From positions 3,286,001 to 3,350,000 of the forward strand of contig NZ_CP087585.1 in the NCBI RefSeq assembly GCF_022200785.1: 64,000 bases of DNA, given 5' to 3'. The position numbers and the translations under genes are program-made. Position 1 is the stretch's first letter. Each line of letters begins with the position of its first letter. The notes under the pieces are model-generated. The model searched no databases and was not told where the DNA came from. It saw only the letters and a program-made list of their open reading frames with translations. This document shows positions 1 to 8,790 of this stretch, one piece after another. Source of the DNA: Pedobacter mucosus. GTDB taxonomy: Bacteria; Bacteroidota; Bacteroidia; Sphingobacteriales; Sphingobacteriaceae.

Positions 1-224
1 TATGTAACAGTTAAGTTGTAATATTGTTTTGTTTTTAGAGCTTCACCATTTGCTAATTGTGAAGCATATCTTCTCTCATTTAAGGCCTTTTTATTTGAAG
101 CGCAAGGTCAAAGTATTTTATATGCGTCTTTTCCCGTTCTACACTATATCATTACGCTACGCTTCATGAATACCGTTTCGCCCGGGGCTAGAAACATCTC
201 TGCTACACAAAAACCAAGTAGCTG
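1..224. other. Left-edge spacer without a gene
   Basis: All three forward frames hit a stop within the first 20 bases, and no reverse frame gives a convincing gene, so nothing appears to enter from the left edge. Positions about 105-200 have the look of an intergenic repeat remnant (locally GC-richer, CGCCCGGGGC near 180), but no second copy was seen in this window. No clear terminator for gpsA was found here. Confidence 0.5.
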
Positions 225-1223
225 CTAGTTTAGCTTTTCGGCAAGTAATTTCATTTCCGTAAGGGGAGATTTATTTCCATAAATGATATTATGTACGGCT
301 TTGCAAATTGGCATATCAACATTATAAGCTTGATTTTTGATATGCATACATTTTACGGCATAATAACCTTCAGCAATCATATTCATTTCTAGTTGAGCAG
401 ATTTTACGGTATATCCCTTACCAATCATGTTACCGAAAGTTCTGTTCCGACTAAACTGTGAATATGCTGTAACCAATAAATCACCCAAATATGCCGACTC
501 TTTAATATCTCGATTTATAGGATGTATGGCATCTACAAAACGTTTAATTTCTCGAATGGCATTGCTAATTAATACCGCCTGGAAATTATCGCCATAACCA
601 ATACCATGACAAATACCACTTGCCACGGCATAAATGTTTTTTAATACCGCAGCGTATTCTGTACCGAAAATATCATCCGATACATTAGTTTTGATATATC
701 TTGTGTTTAAGAAAGAAGCGAATGTAGAGGCTTTTTCAACATCAGTACAGGCAATTGTTAGGTAAGAAAGTTTTTCAAAGGCTACTTCTTCTGCATGGCA
801 AGGTCCACTAACCACTAAAATATCATGGTAGGGGATTCCATAATTTTCATGCATAAACTCTCCAATTATAAGATTGTCTTCCGGTACAATTCCTTTAATT
901 GCTGAAACAATTTTCTTTCCCTTTAAATCGTTAGCTGTTAAATTTGCCAAGCTCGATTTCAAAAAGGCAGATGGAACATTCAAAATTACATAATCTGCAA
1001 TTTTTATAATGCCATGAATATCAGATGAAATGTGATCATCTGCCAACTTAATTTCTACTGAACTTAAGTAATGTGGATTATGTTTAAACTTTCTTATATG
1101 CTCAATGGCTTCTTCATTGCGCATCCACCAATAAATTTCTTTCTCAGATAAATTATCTGATAGCATTTTTAAAATGGCGGTAGCCCAACTGCCGCCCCCT
1201 ATCATTGCTATTTTAGTTGCCAT
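225..1223 (-). CDS. gpsA: NAD(P)+-dependent glycerol-3-phosphate dehydrogenase
   Basis: This cytoplasmic enzyme reduces dihydroxyacetone phosphate to sn-glycerol-3-phosphate, the backbone precursor of phospholipids. The N-terminus carries a Rossmann nucleotide-binding loop (GGGSWATAI, residues 9-17). The middle holds family landmarks such as the SGPCHAEE segment and the AVLKNIYAVASGI helix with the catalytic lysine. At 332 residues it is full length. The ATG at 1223 is directly followed by the Rossmann strand, so the start is secure. It lies downstream of the adaptor/TolC genes on the same strand, about 120 bp away, but the spacer holds a long inverted repeat, so co-transcription is uncertain. 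Confidence 0.95.
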   Translation of the reverse strand: MATKIAMIGGGSWATAILKMLSDNLSEKEIYWWMRNEEAIEHIRKFKHNPHYLSSVEIKLADDHISSDIHGIIKIADYVILNVPSAFLKSSLANLTANDLKGKKIVSAIKGIVPEDNLIIGEFMHENYGIPYHDILVVSGPCHAEEVAFEKLSYLTIACTDVEKASTFASFLNTRYIKTNVSDDIFGTEYAAVLKNIYAVASGICHGIGYGDNFQAVLISNAIREIKRFVDAIHPINRDIKESAYLGDLLVTAYSQFSRNRTFGNMIGKGYTVKSAQLEMNMIAEGYYAVKCMHIKNQAYNVDMPICKAVHNIIYGNKSPLTEMKLLAEKLN

Positions 1224-1238
1224 GGTTATAAAAACAAA

Positions 1239-1306
1239 GTTTAAGGTAAAAGGTGTAAGGTTTAAGGTAGAAATTTAATCCAAACCTTAAGCCTTACACC
1301 TTAAAC
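1239..1306. repeat. Inverted repeat just upstream of gpsA
   Basis: Words related to GTTTAAGGT and GGTGTAAGG occur in the left half, and their complements (ACCTTAAGCC, TTACACCTTAAAC) in the right half, around a loop near 1270-1280. The resulting hairpin would sit in the 5' leader of gpsA, or act as a processing site or terminator after the adaptor gene, whose stop is at 1343. Confidence 0.6.
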
Positions 1307-1342
1307 TTGCGCAAGATAGTATTTCTTGCGATTAAATATACC

Positions 1343-2677
1343 TTACTTCTTAGCGTCTTTGCTAAACAATTGGTCCTTAGTTGTTTTTTCTACAATCATG
1401 CCATCTTTAAGCTTGTTTTGGATAGCAGAATATGGCCCGGTAACGAGCTCTTGACCGCTTTTCAACCCGGATTTAACAATGATAAACTGATCATTTTGAA
1501 TACCAGTAGTTACTTCTACTTTTTTAACCTTATTGGCATTTAATAAATAAACATACTGCTTTACCGTTTTATCGTTTAATTTAGATTTCTGCTTATCCGT
1601 ATTTTCTTGATTACCAGATTCTGGTTTAGCATCTGCAGGTTTACCGCTATCAGTAAAAACCGCTTGTATTGGAATAGCCAAGCCTGTTAATGATTCGCTT
1701 TCCACATCAACTGTTGCAGACATACCCGGACGGAAAATGGATTGTTGTTTACCAGCAAGTTGTTCAGTAATCCTTATTTTAACAGAAAAGTTTGTCACCT
1801 GATCCACGGATGTTGATGTAGTTGTTCCAACAGCTGTTGAAGAACTGGCGATTTCTGTTACTACTCCTCTAAATTTTTTATCAGAGAAAGCATCTACTTC
1901 GATTGAAGCTTTATCACCAACTTTAACCCTTGTAATGTCGTTTTCATTTACGTCTATATTTACTTCCATGGAAGACAGGTTGGAGATCCTCATAATTTCA
2001 GTTCCAGCCATTTGCGAAGTTCCTAAAATACGATCGCCAAGCTCAATAGAAAGTTTAGAAACTACACCATCCGCTGGCGCATAGATAGTTGTTCTAGCTA
2101 AGTTGGCCCCTGCTTCCTTAACATTTGCTCCTGTTTGTGCCAATGTAAATTTAGCACCGATAACACCTTCTTTTGCACTTGCCAAAGTTGCCTTAGCAGT
2201 TAAATATGCTGCTTTTGCAGCGTCAAATTCGGATGCAGATATCACTTTTTTATTAAAAAGCTCTACGTTTCTTTTATAAGTTGCTTCTGCATTTGCAAAA
2301 TTTGCCTGGTTTTGAATAAGCTGCTGTTGAGCACTCGCCACACTCGATTTTTGCGCATTGTATGTGGCAACCGTCCGTTCATATCCAGATTGTAGAATAT
2401 CTGGACGCACCTTACAAAGTAACTGACCAGCTTTAACAATATCACCTTCTTTAACTGTTAATTCAACCACTTCTCCTGAAACTTCTGAACTTAACTTAAC
2501 TTCTGTTTCAGGCTGAATTTTACCACTTGCGGTAACTGTTTCAACAACAGTTTTACTTGATGCTTTCTCTGTAGTTACTTTTTCAGTTTTATCACCACCG
2601 ATAACTCCTGTTAATTTTAATCCAATAAGGACTACCAGGATAACGCCAATAGCAATTAGGATGTGTTTAAGTTTCAT
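1343..2677 (-). CDS. Periplasmic adaptor subunit (HlyD/MacA type) of a tripartite efflux system
   Basis: A 444-residue membrane-fusion protein that would bridge an inner-membrane pump and a TolC-like channel. A single N-terminal membrane anchor (residues about 5-25) is followed by a split lipoyl half-motif (GEVVELTVKEGDIVKAGQ, about 68-85), a long alpha-helical hairpin rich in A, Q and N (about 95-190), the second lipoyl half (IYAPADGVVSKL) and a beta-barrel domain. A K/D-rich insert lies near residue 360. It follows the TolC-family gene by about 60 bp on the same strand, so the two are probably co-transcribed. No ABC or RND permease is adjacent, so the substrate cannot be inferred. MacA-like is more likely than RND-type given the anchor, but this is not certain. 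Confidence 0.85.
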   Translation of the reverse strand: MKLKHILIAIGVILVVLIGLKLTGVIGGDKTEKVTTEKASSKTVVETVTASGKIQPETEVKLSSEVSGEVVELTVKEGDIVKAGQLLCKVRPDILQSGYERTVATYNAQKSSVASAQQQLIQNQANFANAEATYKRNVELFNKKVISASEFDAAKAAYLTAKATLASAKEGVIGAKFTLAQTGANVKEAGANLARTTIYAPADGVVSKLSIELGDRILGTSQMAGTEIMRISNLSSMEVNIDVNENDITRVKVGDKASIEVDAFSDKKFRGVVTEIASSSTAVGTTTSTSVDQVTNFSVKIRITEQLAGKQQSIFRPGMSATVDVESESLTGLAIPIQAVFTDSGKPADAKPESGNQENTDKQKSKLNDKTVKQYVYLLNANKVKKVEVTTGIQNDQFIIVKSGLKSGQELVTGPYSAIQNKLKDGMIVEKTTKDQLFSKDAKK

Positions 2678-2735
2678 AAAATTATTGTATTTCTTGTTTG
2701 TTTATGCTTTAATCTAATCTTTATTCCTTCGGGAT

Positions 2736-4094
2736 TTAAAAAGTAATCTGTTTACCTAAATAATAATCGATCACCTTTGCTCTAAATAAAAGGTCATATT
2801 TTGCCTGAATAAAATCTATTTCAGCTTTATTTCTATTGGTTTGAGCTGTACTAAAATCTAACGAATTAACTAAACCTTGCTCATACCTTAAGTTGTTTGC
2901 ATAAAAGGCGTCTTTCTGAGCCTGAAAAGCCCGCAAAGTTGAAGAGTAACGGCTTCCTGCGCTTCTCAAATCAATAGTAGATTGAAAAATAACCTTGTTT
3001 AGATCGTTCTTAGCAATTTGTTCATTATTCAAACTATTACTATAATCAATTTTAGCCCTTCTAACCGCAGACCGCACACTAAAGCCATTAAAAATGGGAA
3101 TTTGAAGGCTCATTCCAATACTTTGACCAAATCTTTGATTTAACTGATCAGCAAAAGCCTGTTGAGGATTATTTCCTTGATAATTATACTGATAAGAATA
3201 TGAGGTTGATAAACCAGCTCCAAAACTTAACCTTGGAGAATAAGAACTTCTTGCAACATCAATGCCTTGTTTAGCTGCGAGAGATCTTAAATTTGCAATC
3301 TTAATATCCGGAAATATTTTCATCGCACTTTCTAATAAATCATTCGGATTAATCATGGTAGAGTCTCTAGTTACGTCATCAATAAGTGGCGCCTGAACTA
3401 AAAATTGTTGATTTGGAGTTAAATTCATCAGTTGTCCCAGAGTTAAATAGGATATCGACAAATCATTCTCCGAATTCGTTAAATTCAGTTCCGCGGTAGC
3501 TACTTGAGATTTTGCAAGCGATATATCAGCAATAGTCTTATTTCCAGCATCCATTAAGAAATTTTCTCTGGTTAGTGTTTTATTGGCTATTTCCAGTTGC
3601 TGCTTGGATGCTTTTACTATTTCGGTATTAAATAATACTTGTAAGTAAGTGGTAATTACGTTCAATGTCAAATCGTTTTTTACTTTTTCTACAGTTCCTT
3701 TATCAACGGCTAATAGCGTTTTGTTTTGCTTGATTTGGTTTATTTTTACAAAACCACCAAATAAATCTACATTAGTATTTAAGTTTCCACTCGTATAAAG
3801 CGAAGTTTGGTTGGTTACTTGGAAAGTAGTTTGATCTAGTCCCCTACCAAAAGTTAAATTCGGACCAACATTTGCATTTACTGTTGGAAGCAGTGCATTT
3901 TTAGATTGTACCAAATTCTCCTCTGAGATAGCAGCACTGAATTGTGCCTGTTTAATATTTAAATTATTTTTTAATGTACTTTCAACCGCCTCTTTTAAGG
4001 TTATTACCTGCTGAGCCTTAATATTTTGAATAAAGGCTAATGATAGTAATAATACAGATCCGGCAATAAATTTAATCTTGGTAAACATTTTCAT
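2736..4094 (-). CDS. TolC-family outer-membrane efflux channel protein
   Basis: The protein has a signal peptide (MKMFTKIKFIAGSVLLLSL, cleavage probably after the following IKAQ) and two repeats of long coiled-coil helices typical of OEP/TolC proteins, with the characteristic LxLxEAVxxTLxNN opening right after the signal peptide. About 450 residues is normal for the family. The reading frame extends upstream to 4154, but that would bury the signal peptide. ATG at 4094 (or 4088) is therefore preferred. It is the first gene of the adaptor/channel pair and is divergent from the deacetylase gene at 4173. Confidence 0.88.
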   Translation of the reverse strand: MKMFTKIKFIAGSVLLLSLAFIQNIKAQQVITLKEAVESTLKNNLNIKQAQFSAAISEENLVQSKNALLPTVNANVGPNLTFGRGLDQTTFQVTNQTSLYTSGNLNTNVDLFGGFVKINQIKQNKTLLAVDKGTVEKVKNDLTLNVITTYLQVLFNTEIVKASKQQLEIANKTLTRENFLMDAGNKTIADISLAKSQVATAELNLTNSENDLSISYLTLGQLMNLTPNQQFLVQAPLIDDVTRDSTMINPNDLLESAMKIFPDIKIANLRSLAAKQGIDVARSSYSPRLSFGAGLSTSYSYQYNYQGNNPQQAFADQLNQRFGQSIGMSLQIPIFNGFSVRSAVRRAKIDYSNSLNNEQIAKNDLNKVIFQSTIDLRSAGSRYSSTLRAFQAQKDAFYANNLRYEQGLVNSLDFSTAQTNRNKAEIDFIQAKYDLLFRAKVIDYYLGKQITF

Positions 4095-4172
4095 AATTTG
4101 TTTGAAATCTATATAAACAACTCTTACAATTTTCTTTAATGTTGTTGAAGGCAATTACTAACTTTGTTAATC

Positions 4173-4811
4173 ATGTACCTTATCAAAACACCATTGCTGC
4201 TCAAATGGTATTACCCATCTTTAACTTGGAATAAATCCCGCACCGAAAAAGTTATTTATTTAACCTTTGACGATGGACCTATACCCAATGTTACAGACTT
4301 CGTATTAAAAACTTTGGAAGCTTTTAATGCGAAAGCGACTTTCTTTTGTATTGGTGATAATATTATAAAACATCCCGAAGTTTTTCAGCGTGTGAAAAAC
4401 GACGGTCATGCTATTGGCAATCACACTTTTAATCATCTAAAAGGATGGAAAACCGATGATGAAACCTATTTGCAAAACACGCTTAAATGCCAGAAACTTA
4501 CCCAAACTAATCTGTTTCGTCCGCCTTATGGAAGAATTAAAAAATCACAAGTCAAAAGTTTAAAGTCTAAAGTTTTTAATGTACAATCCAACTTAGAACT
4601 TAACATCGTAATGTGGGATGTACTTAGCGGTGATTTCGACATCACCATTGCTCCCGAAAAATGCTATCAAAACGTGATTAGAAATGCAGAAAATGGCTCT
4701 ATAATCGTTTTCCATGATAGTTTAAAAGCTTTCGATCGGTTGGAATATGCACTTCCAAAGACACTTGACTATTTTAGCAAATTAGGTTACAAATTTTTAT
4801 CGCTGGCATGA
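4173..4811 (+). CDS. Polysaccharide deacetylase family protein (NodB homology)
   Basis: A carbohydrate esterase 4-type metal-dependent N-deacetylase, probably acting on peptidoglycan or another aminosugar polymer. The TFDDGP motif gives the catalytic Asp and a metal-binding Asp, GNHTFNH gives the two metal-binding His, and RPPYGR forms the groove wall. WDVLSGDFD and the C-terminal IIVFHDS complete the five-motif set. ATG at 4173 gives a short hydrophobic N-terminus without a clear signal peptide; the upstream TTG at 4164 is less likely. Between motifs 3 and 4 lies an odd lysine/serine-rich stretch (residues about 123-140) encoded by a degenerate word repeat (see findings). Confidence 0.88.
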   Translation: MYLIKTPLLLKWYYPSLTWNKSRTEKVIYLTFDDGPIPNVTDFVLKTLEAFNAKATFFCIGDNIIKHPEVFQRVKNDGHAIGNHTFNHLKGWKTDDETYLQNTLKCQKLTQTNLFRPPYGRIKKSQVKSLKSKVFNVQSNLELNIVMWDVLSGDFDITIAPEKCYQNVIRNAENGSIIVFHDSLKAFDRLEYALPKTLDYFSKLGYKFLSLA

Positions 4812-4890
4812 AAGCTAATCTTATGCCAACGAGAATTATATATTTAAGTATTTGATAATCAATAATTTTATTAAGTAATTAAAATTCAAT

Positions 4891-4926
4891 TGTTCATAAC
4901 CGAACATTAGCGTTCGTTATTGAACA
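4891..4926. promoter_or_regulatory. Palindromic TGTTCA...TGAACA dyad, possible operator
   Basis: The left arm TGTTCATAACCGAAC mirrors the right arm TTCGTTATTGAACA around a 5-6 base centre, with about 13 of 15 positions paired. It has neither a GC-rich stem nor a T-tract, so it resembles a protein-binding dyad more than a terminator. It stands about 80 bp after the deacetylase stop and far from any gene start. Confidence 0.45.
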
Positions 4927-4999
4927 GTTATGGAAATATTCTCTTAGGAGCAAAATTTCACAAAATTGCTTTGAAAACCATTGCTGAATAAGCAGAACA

Positions 5000-5030
5000 G
5001 ATCCTAAGATAAATTCAGGATGACGACCGT
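5000..5030 (+). repeat. 31-bp hairpin repeat ending GACGACCGT
   Basis: A short imperfect hairpin (ATCCT...AGGAT) followed by TGACGACCGT. Related copies lie at 5070-5092 (reverse), 5120-5150, 5266-5289 (reverse), 8722-8752, 32910-32940 and, degenerate, at 46355-46423. The copy at 5120 swaps ATCCTGAA for ATGCTGAA with a compensating change in the other arm, as expected of a conserved stem. Confidence 0.75.
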
Positions 5031-5330
5031 TCATGATTTATTTTTGAGCGATCACTATAGCCAACTCATCATCCTGAATTTATTTCAGGATCTGATTAGC
5101 ATGAACGACGAGCATGAAAGATGCTGAACTAAATTCAGCATGACGACCGTAAAAACATAGGACATAACTAGCTTGTCATCCAACCCCTTGTTTTTCCGAA
5201 ACTAAACTCTCAGTATAACGACCGTTTATGATTTACTTTTAACGTGATCGCTATAGCCAACTCGCCATCCTGAATTTATTTCAGGATCTTACACTAAAAA
5301 CGTCACCTTTTAATGGACTCTTGCATTACA

Positions 5331-5606
5331 TTCGAAACTACTATCTAAAGTTTCTAGCCCCGATTGCAGCGGCAGCCCACGATTTTTCTTCGTGGCTAAA
5401 GCAAAAAGCGGGAACAATCTTTAATTGAAATACAGCCATTGCGCTCTAAAAAATAATCCAATTTATAATTCGAAACTACTATCTAAAATTTATAGCCCCG
5501 ATTGCAGCGGCAGCCCACGATTTTTCTTCGTGGCTGAAGCAAAAAGCGGGAACAATCTTTAATTGAAATACAGCCATTGCGCTCTAAAAAATAATCCAAT
5601 TTATAA
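5331..5606 (+). repeat. 138-bp tandem duplication containing two copies of the dispersed hairpin repeat
   Basis: Two near-identical 138-bp units, 5331-5468 and 5469-5606, both start TTCGAAACTACTATCTAAA and end CCAATTTATAA; only a few substitutions separate them. Each contains one copy of the element with core GCAGCGGCAGCCCACG then TTTTTC then CGTGGCT, which can fold into a hairpin. The same core recurs at four other places in the window. Confidence 0.9.
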
Positions 5607-5687
5607 CTGTCACAACGACATTTTATTTAGAACCCTTCCAAATAATACAATGATTTAAGTATGACTGCTATAGGCATATTTTTTTTG

Positions 5688-5695
5688 TAAATTCG
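5688..5695 (+). promoter_or_regulatory. Putative -7 box of the aconitase promoter
   Basis: TAAATTCG matches the Bacteroidota -7 consensus TAnnTTTG with one mismatch. It would place the transcription start near 5702, about 38 bases before the aconitase ATG. No good TTG at -33 is seen, so this is tentative. Confidence 0.35.
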
Positions 5696-5739
5696 CAGCT
5701 AATAGAATAGAAGTATTACCTTTTAACCAATAAAAATCG

Positions 5740-8022
5740 ATGGCTTTTGATATAGACATGATTAAAAAGGTTTATGCAAACTTCGGTAGCCGCGTAGATG
5801 CAGCTCGTAAAGTAGTTGGCAGACCTTTAACATTATCAGAAAAAATATTATATGCTCACCTTTGGGATGGCGATCCTAAAAAAGCATTTTCGCGTGGAAC
5901 TGACTATGTAGATTTCGCACCAGACCGTGTAGCAATGCAAGATGCAACTGCTCAAATGGCGCTTTTACAGTTTATGCAAGCTGGTCGCCCACAAGTTGCC
6001 GTTCCTTCTACGGTTCACTGTGACCACTTAATTACAGCGAAAGAAGGTGCAGCAATTGATTTACCGCATGCAAAAACAGAAAGTGCTGAAGTTTTCGACT
6101 TTTTATCTTCTGTATCAAATAAATATGGTATCGGTTTCTGGAAACCAGGTGCAGGTATTATTCACCAAGTAGTTTTAGAAAATTATGCTTTCCCGGGTGG
6201 ATTGATGATTGGAACCGACTCACATACCGTAAATGCTGGTGGTTTAGGGATGGTTGCAATTGGTGTTGGTGGTGCTGATGCTTGTGATGTAATGGCTGGT
6301 TTACCTTGGGAACTTAAATTTCCAAAGCTAATTGGTATTAAGTTAATAGGTAAATTAAGCGGCTGGACTTCTGCAAAAGATGTTATTTTAAAAGTTGCTG
6401 GTATTTTAACTGTAAAAGGTGGTACCGGTGCAATTGTAGAATATTTTGGCGATGGCGCAATTAATTTGAGCTGTACTGGTAAAGGAACCATTTGTAATAT
6501 GGGTGCCGAAATTGGTGCCACTACTTCAACTTTTGGTTACGATGAAAGCATGGAACGTTATTTACGTGCTACAGGTAGAGACGAAGTTGCTGATGAAGCA
6601 AATGAAATAAAAGAATATTTAACTGGTGATGATGCCGTATATGCAGATCCAGAAAGTTATTTTGATCAGGTTATTGAAATTAATCTTGATGAATTAGAGC
6701 CTTACTTAAACGGTCCTTTTACACCAGATTTAGCTACTCCAGTTTCTCAAATGAAAGTGGAAGCAGAGAAAAACGGCTGGCCATTAAAAGTAGAATGGGG
6801 ATTAATCGGTTCTTGTACAAACTCTTCTTATGAAGATTTATCAAGAGCAGCTTCGATTGCAAACCAGGCTATTGCTAAAGGTTTAACTACAAAATCAGCA
6901 TTTGGTATTAATCCAGGTTCTGAGCAAGTTCGTTATACTGCAAACAGAGATGGTTATTTAAAAACTTTCGAAGATTTAGATGCTACTATTTTCACCAACG
7001 CTTGCGGACCTTGTATTGGTATGTGGGATAGAACGGGTGCAGAAAAAGCAGAAAAAAATACAATTGTACACTCGTTTAACAGGAATTTTGCTAAACGTGC
7101 TGATGGTAATCCTAACACTTTCGCTTTTGTTGCATCACCAGAAATGGTTGCAGCTATCGCAATAGCTGGTGATTTAGGTTTTAATCCACTTACGGATACG
7201 TTAACAAATGATAAAGGTGAGCAAGTAAAATTAGATCCACCTGTTGGAGATGAATTACCTGTAAATGGTTACGCTGTTGAAGATGCAGGTTTCCAAGCCC
7301 CAGCTGCTGACGGTTCTTCAGTAGAGGTTTTGGTTTCGCCAACTTCTCATCGTTTACAATTATTAGATCCTTTTACGCCTTGGGAAGGAACTGACTTGAA
7401 AGGGTTAAAATTACTGATCAAAGCTAAAGGTAAATGTACTACAGATCATATTTCTATGGCTGGTCCGTGGTTAAAATTCCGTGGTCACTTAGATAATATT
7501 TCTAACAACATGCTTATCGGTGCGGTAAATTACTTCAACGATAAAACTGATAATGTTAAAAATGAAATTACTGGCGAATATGGTCCTGTTCCTGCAACTC
7601 AACGTGATTATAAAGCTGCTGGTTTAGGTTCTGTTGTTGTTGGTGACGAAAACTATGGTGAAGGTTCATCTCGTGAACACGCTGCTATGGAGCCTCGTCA
7701 TTTAGGTGTCCGTGCGGTTTTGGTAAAATCCTTTGCCCGTATCCACGAAACAAACCTTAAAAAACAAGGTATGTTGGGCTTAACCTTTGCCGATAAGGAT
7801 GATTACGACAAAATTTTAGAAGACGATAGAATCGATATCTTAGGTTTAACTACTTTTACTCCAGATGTGCCTTTAACAATGGTTTTACACCATGCAGATG
7901 GAACAGAAGAACAATTTTTAGTTAATCATAGTTACAACGCTCAACAAATTGAGTGGTTTGTTGCAGGTGGAGCTTTAAATATTATCAGAAGAGACGCTGC
8001 TGCTAAAGCTGCGCTTCTGTAA
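5740..8022 (+). CDS. acn: Aconitate hydratase, mitochondrial-type
   Basis: Interconverts citrate and isocitrate via cis-aconitate in the TCA cycle, using a [4Fe-4S] cluster. The three cluster cysteines are visible as C359 (GSCTNSS) and C422/C425 (ACGPC). The STVHCDHL segment is near residue 90, the GTDSHT substrate loop near 160, and the swivel domain motif [15 protein letters not shown] in the C-terminal third. At 760 residues, with this sequence type, it belongs with mitochondrial-type aconitases rather than the roughly 890-residue AcnA/IRP type or AcnB. It is monocistronic: repeats precede it and a terminator follows. Confidence 0.96.
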   Translation: MAFDIDMIKKVYANFGSRVDAARKVVGRPLTLSEKILYAHLWDGDPKKAFSRGTDYVDFAPDRVAMQDATAQMALLQFMQAGRPQVAVPSTVHCDHLITAKEGAAIDLPHAKTESAEVFDFLSSVSNKYGIGFWKPGAGIIHQVVLENYAFPGGLMIGTDSHTVNAGGLGMVAIGVGGADACDVMAGLPWELKFPKLIGIKLIGKLSGWTSAKDVILKVAGILTVKGGTGAIVEYFGDGAINLSCTGKGTICNMGAEIGATTSTFGYDESMERYLRATGRDEVADEANEIKEYLTGDDAVYADPESYFDQVIEINLDELEPYLNGPFTPDLATPVSQMKVEAEKNGWPLKVEWGLIGSCTNSSYEDLSRAASIANQAIAKGLTTKSAFGINPGSEQVRYTANRDGYLKTFEDLDATIFTNACGPCIGMWDRTGAEKAEKNTIVHSFNRNFAKRADGNPNTFAFVASPEMVAAIAIAGDLGFNPLTDTLTNDKGEQVKLDPPVGDELPVNGYAVEDAGFQAPAADGSSVEVLVSPTSHRLQLLDPFTPWEGTDLKGLKLLIKAKGKCTTDHISMAGPWLKFRGHLDNISNNMLIGAVNYFNDKTDNVKNEITGEYGPVPATQRDYKAAGLGSVVVGDENYGEGSSREHAAMEPRHLGVRAVLVKSFARIHETNLKKQGMLGLTFADKDDYDKILEDDRIDILGLTTFTPDVPLTMVLHHADGTEEQFLVNHSYNAQQIEWFVAGGALNIIRRDAAAKAALL

Positions 8023-8104
8023 GAGCAAGGATAAAAGAGCAAAGAATAAAGATTAGGTATTTAAGCCTTTCATCTTTGTTCCTTGCTCTTTGTTCTTTTA
8101 TCAT

Positions 8105-8142
8105 AAAAATCCCGTTTTGTTAAAAGCAGAACGGGATTTTTT
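8105..8142 (+). terminator. Rho-independent terminator after aconitase
   Basis: AAAATCCCGTT pairs with AACGGGATTTT across a loop of about 12 bases, followed by TTTTGTTT. It lies about 85 bp after the aconitase stop. Confidence 0.8.
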
Positions 8143-8194
8143 GTTTGGAAATATTGATCTAATAACCTTCAACAAAAATTTAAGGAAAGCAATA

Positions 8195-8275
8195 TCAGTA
8201 GTTTTTAGCTTTGGTTCTGTCCTGCTAATGCTACAAACGCCGATGAAAAATCAGCGGCTTTTCGCGTATATCAGG
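8195..8275 (-). repeat. Dispersed hairpin element (reverse copy)
   Basis: Read on the minus strand it begins AAACCTGATA, continues with a GCCGCTGA / TTTTTC / ATCGGCG hairpin and ends in AGCAGGACAGAACC. This is the same architecture as the elements at 5352-5425, 32795-32880, 41757-41830 and 51195-51280, though this copy is diverged. Confidence 0.5.
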
Positions 8276-8325
8276 TTTACAAATTTGGGTTTGATTCGCT
8301 AACATTCGTAATGGCGAGTGCTTAT

Positions 8326-8649
8326 AAGCTTTCCGATTGTATCTTGTTAGCCAATCACCTTATTTTAATTGTGCTTTTGTTTTCTTTTGTGTCTTTTGTG
8401 GTCATTTTGAAACGCAAAAGACGCGAAAACAGCCTAGTTAGCTGGGTTGTGTTAATTATGGTCTGTGAGGACACAGACCATGGAGAGAAGCTTTCCGATT
8501 GTATCTTGTTAGCCAATCACCTTATTTCAATTGTGCTTTTGTTTTCTTTTGTGTCTTTTGTGGTCATTTTGAAACGCAAAAGACGCGAAAACAGCCTAGA
8601 AGCTTGGTTGTTTTTAATACGGTCTGTGAGGACACAGACCATGGAATGA
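8326..8649 (+). repeat. Tandem duplication of about 162 bp with embedded palindromes
   Basis: The segment starting AAGCTTTCCGATTGTATC at 8326 recurs at 8488 with very few changes for about 115 bases. Each unit ends in the palindrome GGTCTGTGAGGACACAGACC (8460-8479, 8621-8640); a third palindrome copy follows at 8667-8686. Because 162 is a multiple of three, the duplication creates a spurious internally repetitive open frame. Confidence 0.85.
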
Positions 8650-8790
8650 GTTAGTTGTGTAATTACGGTCTGTGAGGACACAGACCATGGAATGAGTTTT
8701 AAAGATATAAAGCTATCAAAAGATCCTGAAATAAATTCAGGATGACGACCGTTCTTGGTTTAGTTTTAAAAACAAATTATGCTATTGTCT

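Larger units (their letters stand above)
4812..5739. other. Repeat-rich spacer before aconitase
   Basis: No credible gene. The stretch holds an orphan dyad (4891-4926), four copies or half-copies of the GACGACCGT-linked hairpin repeat, a direct repeat of about 70 bp (5023-5092 and 5219-5289), the 138-bp tandem duplication (5331-5606), and the aconitase promoter region. Confidence 0.8.
8023..8790. other. Spacer of repeats after aconitase
   Basis: No credible gene. In order it holds a word-repeat inverted repeat (8023-8100), a terminator (8105-8142), a reverse copy of the dispersed hairpin element (about 8195-8275), a 162-bp duplicated unit (8326-8649), three copies of a 20-bp perfect-arm palindrome, and a GACGACCGT hairpin repeat at 8722. 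Two short open frames here (8090-8302 and 8311-8649) are repeat artefacts. Confidence 0.8.

Noticed and set aside
1307-1543. Forward frame of 78 codons opposite the adaptor gene
   Set aside because: It lies antisense to a well-supported coding sequence and has no family features.
8090-8302. A 70-codon frame after aconitase
   Set aside because: It runs through the aconitase terminator and a dispersed repeat copy, so it is not credible as a gene.
8311-8649. A 112-codon frame encoding a repetitive hydrophobic protein
   Set aside because: The internal repeat is simply the 162-bp intergenic duplication read in frame; there is no family resemblance and no ribosome-binding context.
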